Assembly (NCBI GenBank): GCA_946885755.1
Contig: CAMPHB010000039.1
Coordinates: 1 to 8,701, forward strand
DNA length: 8,701 nucleotides
From: an uncultured Methylophaga sp.
Lineage (GTDB): Bacteria; Pseudomonadota; Gammaproteobacteria; Nitrosococcales; Methylophagaceae
Direction: 5' to 3'
Shown in pieces: positions 1 through 6,179 of the stretch; within the stretch, counting starts at the first letter, position 1, and every line of letters starts with the position of its first letter. Below the pieces are notes generated by a model. That model was not told the DNA's origin, did no database searches, and saw nothing but the letters and a program-made list of their open reading frames with translations. A program made the position numbers and the translations under genes.

Positions 1-1169
1 CCGGTGGTGAGCGTCGCCGGGTCGCCTTGTGCCGGTTGCTGCTCGATAACCCCGATATGCTGCTGCTGGATGAGCCAACCAACCATTTAGATGCCGAATC
101 CATCGCCTGGATCGAACGCTTTTTACAGGAATATCCGGGCACAGTCGTGGCCATCACCCATGATCGCTATTTTCTTGATAATGCCGCCGGCTGGATTCTG
201 GAGTTGGATCGCGGTCGCGGTATTCCTTACGAGGGTAATTACTCTTCGTGGCTGGAGCAAAAAGAAAAACGTCTGGAGCAGGAAGCCAAAGAAGAAGCCT
301 CACATCGCAAGGCGATTCAGGCCGAGCTGGAATGGGTGCGTCAGGGCGCCAAGGGTCGGCAGGCTAAATCTAATGCACGACTGAAACAGTTTGAAGAAAT
401 GAATTCTAAAGAATTCCAACAACGAAATGAAACCCAGGAAATCTATATTCCGCCTGGTCCGCGTCTGGGCGATAAGGTTATTGAATTGCATAACGTTACC
501 AAATCCTACGGTGACAAATTACTGTTTGATAATCTTAATCTGTCGATTCCACCTGGTGCGATTGTCGGCATTATCGGTGCTAACGGCGCGGGTAAATCGA
601 CCTTATTCCGGATGATTACCGGTGAAGAAAAACCCGACGCCGGCGAAATCGAAATCGGCAGCACTGTACAACTGGCATATGTGAATCAGTCACGGGATCT
701 GGACGGTAAAAGAACCGTATTCGAAGAAATCTCCGATGGCAGTGATGTGATTCAGGTCGGTAATTATCAGACACCGTCACGGGCTTACTGTGGCCGCTTT
801 AATTTTAAAGGTTCGGATCAGCAGAAATACGTTAAGGATCTGTCTGGCGGTGAGCGTAACCGGCTACATATGGCCAAACTTTTGAAAGAAGGTGGCAACG
901 TGTTGCTGCTCGACGAACCGACCAATGATCTGGATATCGAAACACTGCGCGCGCTGGAAGAGGCGCTGCTGGCTTTCCCGGGCTCTGCAGTGGTGATTTC
1001 GCATGATCGCTGGTTTTTGGACCGGATCTGTACCCATATCATCGCTTATGAAGGTGATTCCAGCGTCAATTTCTTTGAGGGCAATTATTCAGAATATGCT
1101 GAAGATTACCGCAAACGTTTTGGCAAAGATCACCAGCCGGAACGCATTAAATACCGGCGCATGAATTAA
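1..1169 (+). CDS. ettA: Energy-dependent translational throttle protein EttA (ABC-F), 5'-truncated
   Basis: EttA is a ribosome-associated ABC-F ATPase that binds near the E site and gates entry into elongation according to ATP/ADP ratio; it is cytosolic and has no membrane domain. The gene enters from the left edge (first full codon at base 3). About 388 residues are visible against about 555 in E. coli, so the first Walker A and the arm are outside the window. Visible in order: the first ABC signature ([10 protein letters not shown]) at the left edge; Walker [12 protein letters not shown]; a charged helical linker rich in Lys/Glu at about bases 240-420, equivalent to the P-site-tRNA interaction motif; the second Walker [10 protein letters not shown] (about 575-603); the second signature LSGGERNR (about 838-861); and Walker [12 protein letters not shown]. 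The linker and flanks ([31 protein letters not shown]) match EttA rather than Uup, YbiT or YheS. The C terminus RIKYRR is also EttA-like. A terminator follows 50 bases later. Confidence 0.96.
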   Translation, partial: GGERRRVALCRLLLDNPDMLLLDEPTNHLDAESIAWIERFLQEYPGTVVAITHDRYFLDNAAGWILELDRGRGIPYEGNYSSWLEQKEKRLEQEAKEEASHRKAIQAELEWVRQGAKGRQAKSNARLKQFEEMNSKEFQQRNETQEIYIPPGPRLGDKVIELHNVTKSYGDKLLFDNLNLSIPPGAIVGIIGANGAGKSTLFRMITGEEKPDAGEIEIGSTVQLAYVNQSRDLDGKRTVFEEISDGSDVIQVGNYQTPSRAYCGRFNFKGSDQQKYVKDLSGGERNRLHMAKLLKEGGNVLLLDEPTNDLDIETLRALEEALLAFPGSAVVISHDRWFLDRICTHIIAYEGDSSVNFFEGNYSEYAEDYRKRFGKDHQPERIKYRRMN

Positions 1170-1218
1170 GCAGCCGCGTTAAATAACCAAAGCGCTTTCG
1201 GACCGGTTTACTGACATG

Positions 1219-1254
1219 TCCCCTGCCAGCGCAGTTTGCGCAGGGGATTTTTGT
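1219..1254 (+). terminator. Intrinsic terminator of ettA
   Basis: A perfect 8-bp stem, TCCCCTGC (1219-1226) with GCAGGGGA (1240-1247), encloses a 13-base loop and runs into a T-rich tract (ATTTTTGT). It lies 50 bases after the ettA stop codon on the same strand, with nothing between, so it most likely ends the ettA transcript and isolates the BLUF gene downstream. Confidence 0.88.
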
Positions 1255-1337
1255 CTGTTTTTCTTTTGCGATTGTAAAACGCTATCGCACACTGTTTGAA
1301 TCACCGCAGAACTCCGCCAAAAACAACGTGTCGGTTA

Positions 1338-1366
1338 TTGAGGCGCACCTTAAATGTGCGTAAACT
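1338..1366 (+). promoter_or_regulatory. Candidate sigma-70 promoter with palindromic spacer, upstream of the BLUF gene
   Basis: TTGAGG (1338-1343) and TAAACT (1361-1366) are separated by exactly 17 bases. The spacer begins with CGCAC (1344-1348) and ends with its reverse complement GTGCG (1356-1360). An inverted repeat filling the spacer is a common place for a repressor or MerR-type regulator, but no regulator is visible nearby. A second, weaker alternative is TTGACT at 1419-1424, which has a good -35 but a poor -10 (TACGGA, 1442). Both readings are by eye. Confidence 0.4.
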
Positions 1367-1470
1367 TTTCACAAGCTGATGCTAAAGTGCATTTCCGAAA
1401 ACACCACCAATAATGGAATTGACTTGCTCAAGGTTTCAGTTTACGGACACAGCAGCAAAGGGTGCACTTT

Positions 1471-1944
1471 ATGGATCGTGAACTGTACAAAGTAATGTAC
1501 ATCAGCTCGGCAACCCGTGAGATGAGTGGTGAAGAACTCGAAACGATGATGGCTAAATGCCGTGAGAAAAACGCCTTTTTTGATATCACCGGTTACATGG
1601 TTTATCACGAGGGCAATATCATTCAGCTGCTTGAAGGATCGCGGGCAAAAGTCGAATACATCTACAACACTATCCGCATGGATAGCCGCCACCAAAACAT
1701 CGTCGAGTTATGTAAGGCACCGATTGAAAACCGGATCTTTTCTGACTGGCAGATGGGATTTCAGTGTATTGACCGGCAACGGATTAAAAAGGTGAATACC
1801 ATTGAAGACTTATTTCAGGGTGAGTTGAGCCTGCCGCAATTGGAGCAAATTTGCAGTCGCGCCACATTATTTTTTGAGACATTCCTGAAACTGGCCAGAC
1901 TGGATAATTACACCCAGCTACAAAACCGGATGGCCGCGCTGTAA
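1471..1944 (+). CDS. Short stand-alone BLUF-domain blue-light sensor
   Basis: BLUF domains bind FAD non-covalently and rearrange a Tyr-Gln hydrogen-bond network on blue light. In short BLUF proteins the signal passes to a separate partner. The 157-residue product has the domain at about residues 5-97 and then about 60 residues with no recognised output domain (probably the helical cap). The key residues are in place: Tyr10 (VMYISSA), Asn34 (REKNAFF), Gln52 (IIQLLEG), Trp93 and Met95 (DWQMGF), plus the family motifs ITGYMVY and DSRHQNI. Photochemical competence is therefore plausible. The ATG at 1471 was chosen because AAAGGG (1457-1462) sits 8 bases before it; the GTG at 1462 overlaps that ribosome binding site. 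The gene stands alone between the ettA terminator and a convergent lipoprotein gene. There is no EAL, GGDEF or kinase gene nearby, so its partner cannot be read from context. Confidence 0.93.
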   Translation: MDRELYKVMYISSATREMSGEELETMMAKCREKNAFFDITGYMVYHEGNIIQLLEGSRAKVEYIYNTIRMDSRHQNIVELCKAPIENRIFSDWQMGFQCIDRQRIKKVNTIEDLFQGELSLPQLEQICSRATLFFETFLKLARLDNYTQLQNRMAAL

Positions 1945-1954
1945 ACCAGCCCTG

Positions 1955-3076
1955 TTAGCGAAACAAAAACACTTCCCCGTCATCACTGCTAAACAACAAA
2001 CTGTCGTTGCCAATATTGGCCGATGCAAAAATCGGCCAACCGCTATCAAACAGCGATAGCTGTTGACCGTCATCAGCACCCAGAATCAGCATCTCACCTG
2101 ACATGGTGCCAAGATATACAGCGTTAGTTGTCAGCACAGGGGAAGCAAAGATCGGCGCTGCGGCCTGATATTGCCAGCGTATTTGAGCCGATTGCTGATC
2201 CAGACTAATAACCGCACCGCCGGTCGTGGCAATCACCACTTGCTGGGCGTCAATAGCCGGTGAGGCGAAAATACGGTTTTCCGCCTGAAACGCCCAGATT
2301 AACTCACCATTTTCACTATCAAGTTTTAACAGCTTGCCTGCATCAGTGGCGATAAACACGCTGTTGTCGGTCACCGCCGGCGTTGCGTCTACGGCCGAGC
2401 CGGCATCTGCCTGCCAGATTAACTGGCCTTGCTGATCCAGCGCATAGACCATGCCGTCATCACTGCCAAAAATCAGTTTGTCACCAACCATCGCAACCGA
2501 CGAATCAACCGCTGCACCGGTTTTGAAACGCCATTGCAAACTGCCGGTGTCAGCATCGATGGCATATAAATAACCATCTAATGAGCCGATATAAATTTGT
2601 TCGCCAAATTTGAGTGGCGAAGCAAACACTTTATCCTGCGTCTGAAAACGCCACTGTAATTCACCCAGATGATTAAGCGCATAAACAAAACCATCATCGC
2701 TGCCAAAAATAATCTGTGTGTCAGTAATCAGCGGCGTTGAAAAAATACCGCCATCGCTGTTAAACGCCCATAGCGGCTCGCCATTTTCAATTGCGAGAGC
2801 ATGTAATGTGCCATCGTAATGGCCACTGTAAACAATGTTGTTGTAAACCACCGGCGAAGCGGCAGCCCCGTCGCCATCTGCAGTAAAGGTCCAGACAGGC
2901 GTAGCTAACGCAAGCGGGCCGCTATTGTGCCAGAAGCCGCTACGCTGCAAATCCGCACGAAATATCGCCGTTTCAGTAACACTGTCAGTTTTTTTGCCAC
3001 AGGCCAGCAATATCATTACCAACAAGCCGGCAACAGCTGTGTACAGTAAATTGTGTTTTAGGTTTAATTTTGTCAT
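1955..3076 (-). CDS. PQQ-like beta-propeller lipoprotein (BamB-like fold)
   Basis: The product has 373 residues. Residues 1-26 form a lipoprotein signal: positively charged start (K3, K7), hydrophobic stretch, and lipobox LLAC with the lipidated Cys at 26 followed by Gly, which favours outer-membrane sorting. FRADLQRSG (about 39-47) is a typical entry motif of PQQ-like propellers. From about residue 58 to the end, eight repeats of about 40 residues can be counted, each of the form W-x-F, then (I/V)-F-A-S-P, then GS-D-DG-x-(V/L)-Y-A-L. The number fits an eight-bladed propeller, as in BamB. It is unlikely to be BamB itself: no bamB neighbours (hisS, der) are seen, the repeats are far more regular, and the protein ends right at the last blade. 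No dehydrogenase catalytic residues were recognised, so it may be a scaffold or binding protein. The stop lies 10 bases from the convergent BLUF stop. No strong ribosome binding site is seen before the ATG. Confidence 0.88.
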   Translation of the reverse strand: MTKLNLKHNLLYTAVAGLLVMILLACGKKTDSVTETAIFRADLQRSGFWHNSGPLALATPVWTFTADGDGAAASPVVYNNIVYSGHYDGTLHALAIENGEPLWAFNSDGGIFSTPLITDTQIIFGSDDGFVYALNHLGELQWRFQTQDKVFASPLKFGEQIYIGSLDGYLYAIDADTGSLQWRFKTGAAVDSSVAMVGDKLIFGSDDGMVYALDQQGQLIWQADAGSAVDATPAVTDNSVFIATDAGKLLKLDSENGELIWAFQAENRIFASPAIDAQQVVIATTGGAVISLDQQSAQIRWQYQAAAPIFASPVLTTNAVYLGTMSGEMLILGADDGQQLSLFDSGWPIFASANIGNDSLLFSSDDGEVFLFR

Positions 3077-3224
3077 CGGTAAATTATTACTGCTGACCGC
3101 TGCAGATACAAATTCATCAGTAACGAAACCTGTGCGCGAATCTCATTTTTTGACGTGTGTATTTAAAGCCCACTTCACCCTCGCTAACAGCATGTTTTAT
3201 CTGTTCAGGACTCGCAACAAACAC

Positions 3225-3252
3225 TTTATTTGTCAAAACATCGTGCTATGAT
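3225..3252 (+). promoter_or_regulatory. Extended -10 promoter for the small membrane-protein gene
   Basis: TGCTATGAT contains an extended -10 (TG at 3244-3245, TATGAT at 3247-3252). The matching -35 (TTTATT, 3225-3230, 16-base spacing) is weak, as expected for an extended -10 promoter. It lies 48 bases before the ATG at 3301. Confidence 0.5.
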
Positions 3253-3300
3253 TCAGATGACTGAAATCGGGCTGTTAAGCGTGACTACAAGGAGTATCGC

Positions 3301-3675
3301 ATGTCTGCCTGGCTGTTAGTTATACTCGCAATTTTGTTGTTGGCCGGCCTTTTCTGGTGGCGGCAACAAACGACCAAAACAGTGGTATCGGCTTCGCCAA
3401 AATCCCCAGGCAGAAGCTTTCATGGTGTCAGCATCCGGCCCACTTCCGGTGCATGCCGGGCGGTACAATCCATCGCTAACAAACGGTTTTTGCCTAACGA
3501 AGCGCCACCCTTGCCTTTAGCAAATTGTGATGTTTCTTACTGTGGTTGCCGTTATGAACACCATCAGGATCGGCGTGACCAGCTCGACAGGCGACATGCC
3601 CATATTGACATCGAAACCCAGCGCTCAGGTAAAGAACATCGCGAACATGATGACCGCCGTCAGGGGCGCAGATAA
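3301..3675 (+). CDS. Small single-pass membrane protein with Cys/His and DRR motifs, function unknown
   Basis: The product has 124 residues. Residues 3-20 form one hydrophobic helix followed by WWRQQ, so it is probably anchored in the inner membrane by its N terminus. The rest is soluble and polar: a conserved-looking core (FHGVSIRP, C52, KRFLPNEAPPLPL, C76, then C81-G-C83-RY, H87-H88, DRR) and an Arg/Asp-rich tail with DRR-type repeats. From memory, this arrangement resembles a widespread uncharacterised gammaproteobacterial family with the pattern C...C-x(4)-C-x-C-x(3)-HH-x-DRR. The four Cys and two His could bind a metal, but this is only inference. The start is well supported: AAGGAG (3289-3294) lies 6 bases before ATG, with an extended -10 promoter upstream. 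The 3' end overlaps the opposite-strand gene by 16 bases. No function can be named. Confidence 0.78.
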   Translation: MSAWLLVILAILLLAGLFWWRQQTTKTVVSASPKSPGRSFHGVSIRPTSGACRAVQSIANKRFLPNEAPPLPLANCDVSYCGCRYEHHQDRRDQLDRRHAHIDIETQRSGKEHREHDDRRQGRR

Positions 3676-4025
3676 GGGTCCCGGGGTGAAACACGCCCGG
3701 ATTCCTGAACCATCAGAATATATTCACGGATATCGGCTTTGGATGCAGTCAGTATGAACGGAGCAATTTCACGCATACTCTCCTGAATATATGGTGAAAT
3801 CTCGGCATTTTCACCAAAAAGCTCAGCACGCACCTCGCAAATCAGCTCAATACCATTACGAAAATTTTCCATATCTGCAGCTGGTGTCCCGTCTTCACCA
3901 ATCGTCCAGCCACGGCTTTGCCATTCCTGATAACAATCTTTTGCCAGTTGGCTGACAGGCGCTTCGCTGATGCCTGCCTGTGCTAGTGGCAGCAATAGCA
4001 AGCTGCTGATCCATAAATTAAACAT
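3660..4025 (-). CDS. Small secreted protein of unknown function
   Basis: The product has 121 residues and an N-terminal signal peptide: short start, hydrophobic run (about residues 4-14), and a likely cleavage after AQA (residue 17). The mature part of about 104 residues is acidic and probably helical, with exactly two cysteines (C31 and C63) that could form one disulphide in the periplasm. No known domain was recognised. The start is supported by AGGGG (plus-strand CCCCT at 4032-4036), 6 bases upstream of the ATG on the minus strand. Its last codons overlap the 3' end of the convergent membrane-protein gene by 16 bases, with no terminator seen for either, so the two transcripts probably overlap. 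The signal peptide and good ribosome binding site argue that this is a real gene. Confidence 0.68.
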   Translation of the reverse strand: MFNLWISSLLLLPLAQAGISEAPVSQLAKDCYQEWQSRGWTIGEDGTPAADMENFRNGIELICEVRAELFGENAEISPYIQESMREIAPFILTASKADIREYILMVQESGRVSPRDPYLRP

Positions 4026-4280
4026 TATTTACCCCTGAAAACGATTTGGTTTTTAAGACGCCAGGATCTCACTGGAATATCCCATCAGCTTTAAATTTAG
4101 CCCCAATACAGTGCAAAGCTGCCGTTTATTGGTGCGACTTGGTGTCATCAACAGCCCTTAAAAAATACAAGCCATTGTTTTTATTTATATTTATTTTTTG
4201 GCATCGTTAATGCAAAAGCTTAATTGTAGTTTTGTTTCAGTTGCATGTTGTTCGTTCTCTCTCGCTGCGTGCTGAGCTTT
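4026..4280. other. Non-coding AT-rich intergenic region
   Basis: No convincing reading frame was found. The left part should hold the promoter of the minus-strand secreted-protein gene, where TTGATG, 17 bases, then TAAACG (reading leftward from about 4150) is a weak candidate. Bases 4176-4200 are a run of mostly T and A. A weak plus-strand promoter candidate, TTGGCA (4198-4203), 17 bases, TAATTG (4221-4226), points toward the terminator at 4281. Confidence 0.55.
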
Positions 4281-4310
4281 GGGTAAATCTTCGGATTTAC
4301 CCTTTTTTTT
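4221..4310 (+). ncRNA. Candidate small RNA ending at an orphan intrinsic terminator
   Basis: A strong plus-strand terminator at 4281-4310 has no same-strand gene ending within 600 bases before it. A short transcript starting near 4230 from the weak promoter TTGGCA-17-TAATTG would be about 80 bases long and end in a stable hairpin plus eight U residues, which is the usual 3' end of an Hfq-dependent small RNA. The start is uncertain, and no known small-RNA family was recognised. Alternatives are a leader attenuator for the operon at 4407, or the end of a long read-through transcript from 3301. Confidence 0.28.
4281..4310 (+). terminator. Strong intrinsic terminator with TTCG tetraloop
   Basis: A perfect 9-bp stem, GGGTAAATC (4281-4289) with GATTTACCC (4294-4302), is closed by a C(TTCG)G tetraloop, one of the most stable RNA loops. 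Eight T residues follow directly (4303-4310). The T tract exists only in the plus direction. It sits 97 bases before the start of the glucosylglycerate genes. Confidence 0.93.
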
Positions 4311-4348
4311 GCACTTTTTCCGGCACAATATCAATCAGAAAGCCAAAA

Positions 4349-4392
4349 TTGCTGCCGGTACGAATATTGCGTTAAACCTGTAAACGTTTCAG
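4349..4392 (+). promoter_or_regulatory. Candidate promoter and LacI-type operator before the glucosylglycerate genes
   Basis: TTGCTG (4349-4354), 17 bases, TTAAAC (4372-4377) is a weak sigma-70 candidate and the best seen between the terminator and the start codon. Just downstream, where transcription would start, lies the palindrome AAACGTTT (4382-4389), inside TGTAAACGTTTCA. This resembles LacI/GalR-family operators, which share a central CG and TG..CA edges. Symmetry of the outer bases is off by one, so the site is tentative. Confidence 0.33.
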
Positions 4393-4406
4393 GGAAATGC
4401 CCGTCA

Positions 4407-6179
4407 ATGATTGAGATCAGCCCAAAACTTATCGACGAGTTTATTACAGCACACCAGCTGCCATCAGCTTATGCAGCACAAATTCAGCGCTGGTTTACCG
4501 GGCTGGCCGCCGAGTTAGTGATGCACCAAAAAAACGCCCAGCGCCCGTTTCTGGTTGGTGTACATGGTGCCCAGGGTTCTGGTAAAACCACACTCGCCGC
4601 CTGTCTGAGTTATTTGTTATCCGAGGTCTATCAGTGTCAGGCTATCTATTTATCATTGGATGACTTTTATCTGACCAAAGCTGACCGCCAGCAGTTAGCC
4701 CAAACCATTCACCCGCTGCTGGCAACTCGCGGCGTGCCGGGCACCCACGATATTTCTCTTTTACAAAATACCCTGCAAGTTTTATTAACGGGTCGTATGC
4801 CGGTTGCTATACCTAAATTCAATAAAGCCAGCGATGACCGGCTTGCTGAGTCGGACTGGCCAGTGGTGTCGCAGCAACCGAAAATTATTATTTTAGAAGG
4901 CTGGTGTCTCGGCGCTTTGCCACAAACTGATGAAGCGCTGCATAGCGCAGTCAATCTTCTGGAACAAAAGGAAGATCCAGAGGCTGTCTGGCGGCGATAT
5001 GTTAACCAGCAGCTGGCTGACGATTACCAGGATTTGTTTGCCATGATCGACTACTGGCTGATGCTGCAAGCACCTGGATTTGACTGTATTTATCAGTGGC
5101 GCAGGCAACAGGAGCAGTCACTGGCTGCCTCCGTTGATACGTCCGGGCAGATGTCGATTATGAATGATCAGGATTTAGCCCGGTTTATCCAGTTTTATCA
5201 GCGGCTCACCGAACATTGTCTGCAACAGCTGCCAACGCGAATGGATACGGTACTGACCTTAAATACCGAGCAGCAAATAACTGGCCTGCTGCGTCCCAAT
5301 CACCCGTCAGCGACCAGAGCTCCGAAGCTGCTGATTTTTACTGATCTGGATGGCAGTCTCCTGGATCACCATCATTACCGGCATGATGAAGCCGATGCTA
5401 CCCTGGCAGACCTTGCCAGCCGTGATATTCCGGTGATCCCGGTCAGCAGCAAAACCCGTTCAGAAATCGAACGGTTACAACAAACGCTGCTTAATCCGCA
5501 TCCTTTTATCTGCGAAAATGGTGCATTGATCTGCATTCCAGTCGGCTATTTTGCTGAACAACCCGACGAGACTATTGTTGTCGGAGATTATTGGCTGAAA
5601 AGCTTTGTAGCGCCACGCCGGCATTGGCTTGAGCTGATTGATTCACTGAAATCTGAATTTGCTGAAGATTTCACCCGTTTTGCCGATGCCTGTATCGACG
5701 GCATCATTAACCTCACCGGTCTGGATGTGCATGCGGCGGCGCGGGCGGCGCATCGCGAGTATGGCGAAGCGATTGCCTGGCATGGCAGCCCGGCGCGGCT
5801 GAAATTATTTATCAGTGCTTTACAGCGGGCCGGTGCCAATGTTTTGCAGGGCGGGCGTTTTCTGCATGTTTCCGGTGACTGTGATAAAGGCCGCGCGCTG
5901 CAATGGTTGATGCAGCAATATCAGTCTTTTTATCCTGACAAACCCTGGCAAAGCCTCGCCATCGGCGACAGTGACAATGATATCGCCATGTTAATGCAGG
6001 CAGATCTTGCTTTGTTAATCCCCTCACCGGTGCATGGCTTACCGAATTTAAAACCGCATCCAGCGCTATTTGTTGCCCCGCATCCGGGCCCGCGCGGCTG
6101 GGCCGCCGGTGTGCACGAAATACTGGCACGCTGGCCACAATCTGACACAACGTCATCTCAGGAGCACGCTCATGGCTGA
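4407..6179 (+). CDS. Fused glycerate kinase / MPGP-type phosphatase (probable glucosyl-3-phosphoglycerate phosphatase)
   Basis: This is a bifunctional protein of 590 residues. Residues 1 to about 295 form a P-loop kinase of the GLYK type (D-glycerate 3-kinase, related to phosphoribulokinase/uridine kinase): Walker A GAQGSGKT (54-61), SLDDFYLT (83-90), RGVPGTHD (108-115), PKFNKASDDR (136-145) and ILEGWCLG (162-169). Residues about 306-575 form a HAD-IIB phosphatase of the mannosyl-3-phosphoglycerate phosphatase family: motif I DLDGS with nucleophile Asp313 and Asp315, PVSSKT (345-350), PFICENGA (366-373), motif III Lys466, and motif IV GDSDND (520-525). Both active sites look intact. Since the next gene is a glucosyl-3-phosphoglycerate synthase, the phosphatase half probably acts as GpgP, and the kinase half would supply 3-phosphoglycerate from glycerate. 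The ATG at 4407 is preceded by AGGGA at 4391-4395 (11 bases, rather far). The 3' end overlaps gpgS by 8 bases. Families are certain; exact substrates are inferred. Confidence 0.9.
   Translation: MIEISPKLIDEFITAHQLPSAYAAQIQRWFTGLAAELVMHQKNAQRPFLVGVHGAQGSGKTTLAACLSYLLSEVYQCQAIYLSLDDFYLTKADRQQLAQTIHPLLATRGVPGTHDISLLQNTLQVLLTGRMPVAIPKFNKASDDRLAESDWPVVSQQPKIIILEGWCLGALPQTDEALHSAVNLLEQKEDPEAVWRRYVNQQLADDYQDLFAMIDYWLMLQAPGFDCIYQWRRQQEQSLAASVDTSGQMSIMNDQDLARFIQFYQRLTEHCLQQLPTRMDTVLTLNTEQQITGLLRPNHPSATRAPKLLIFTDLDGSLLDHHHYRHDEADATLADLASRDIPVIPVSSKTRSEIERLQQTLLNPHPFICENGALICIPVGYFAEQPDETIVVGDYWLKSFVAPRRHWLELIDSLKSEFAEDFTRFADACIDGIINLTGLDVHAAARAAHREYGEAIAWHGSPARLKLFISALQRAGANVLQGGRFLHVSGDCDKGRALQWLMQQYQSFYPDKPWQSLAIGDSDNDIAMLMQADLALLIPSPVHGLPNLKPHPALFVAPHPGPRGWAAGVHEILARWPQSDTTSSQEHAHG
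6160..6164 (+). promoter_or_regulatory. Ribosome binding site fixing the gpgS start
   Basis: AGGAG lies 7 bases before the ATG at 6172, inside the end of the kinase-phosphatase gene. It decides the start against in-frame codons further upstream (from 6070), which would only translate the preceding gene's DNA in another frame. Confidence 0.85.

Noticed and set aside
1462..1470. GTG start giving a three-residue longer BLUF protein
   Set aside because: The GTG overlaps the AAAGGG ribosome binding site that is well spaced for the ATG at 1471, and the extra residues lie outside the domain.
3231..3236. Perfect minus-strand TTGACA as a -35 for the lipoprotein gene
   Set aside because: No acceptable -10 at 16-18 bases spacing (the sequence there reads GAGTCC), and it lies about 155 bases from the start codon.
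2925..3251. Plus-strand open frame of about 108 codons
   Set aside because: Half of it is antisense to the start of the propeller lipoprotein, it has no domain, signal or good ribosome binding site, and it ends inside the promoter region of the next gene.
3527..3757. Alternative plus-strand frame across the junction of the two small genes
   Set aside because: It overlaps both better-supported genes in another frame and has no promoter, ribosome binding site or recognisable domain.
4201..4213. Hairpin GCAT-cgtta-ATGC as a terminator
   Set aside because: Only four base pairs, and no T tract follows on either strand.
4397..4414. Five-codon upstream reading frame overlapping the kinase start
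   Set aside because: The ribosome binding site is only one base before its ATG, too close to use, and nothing indicates leader-peptide attenuation.
6070..6171. Upstream extension of gpgS by 34 residues
   Set aside because: It would translate the end of the kinase-phosphatase gene in a second frame; the ATG at 6172 has AGGAG at ideal spacing and gives the usual family N terminus.
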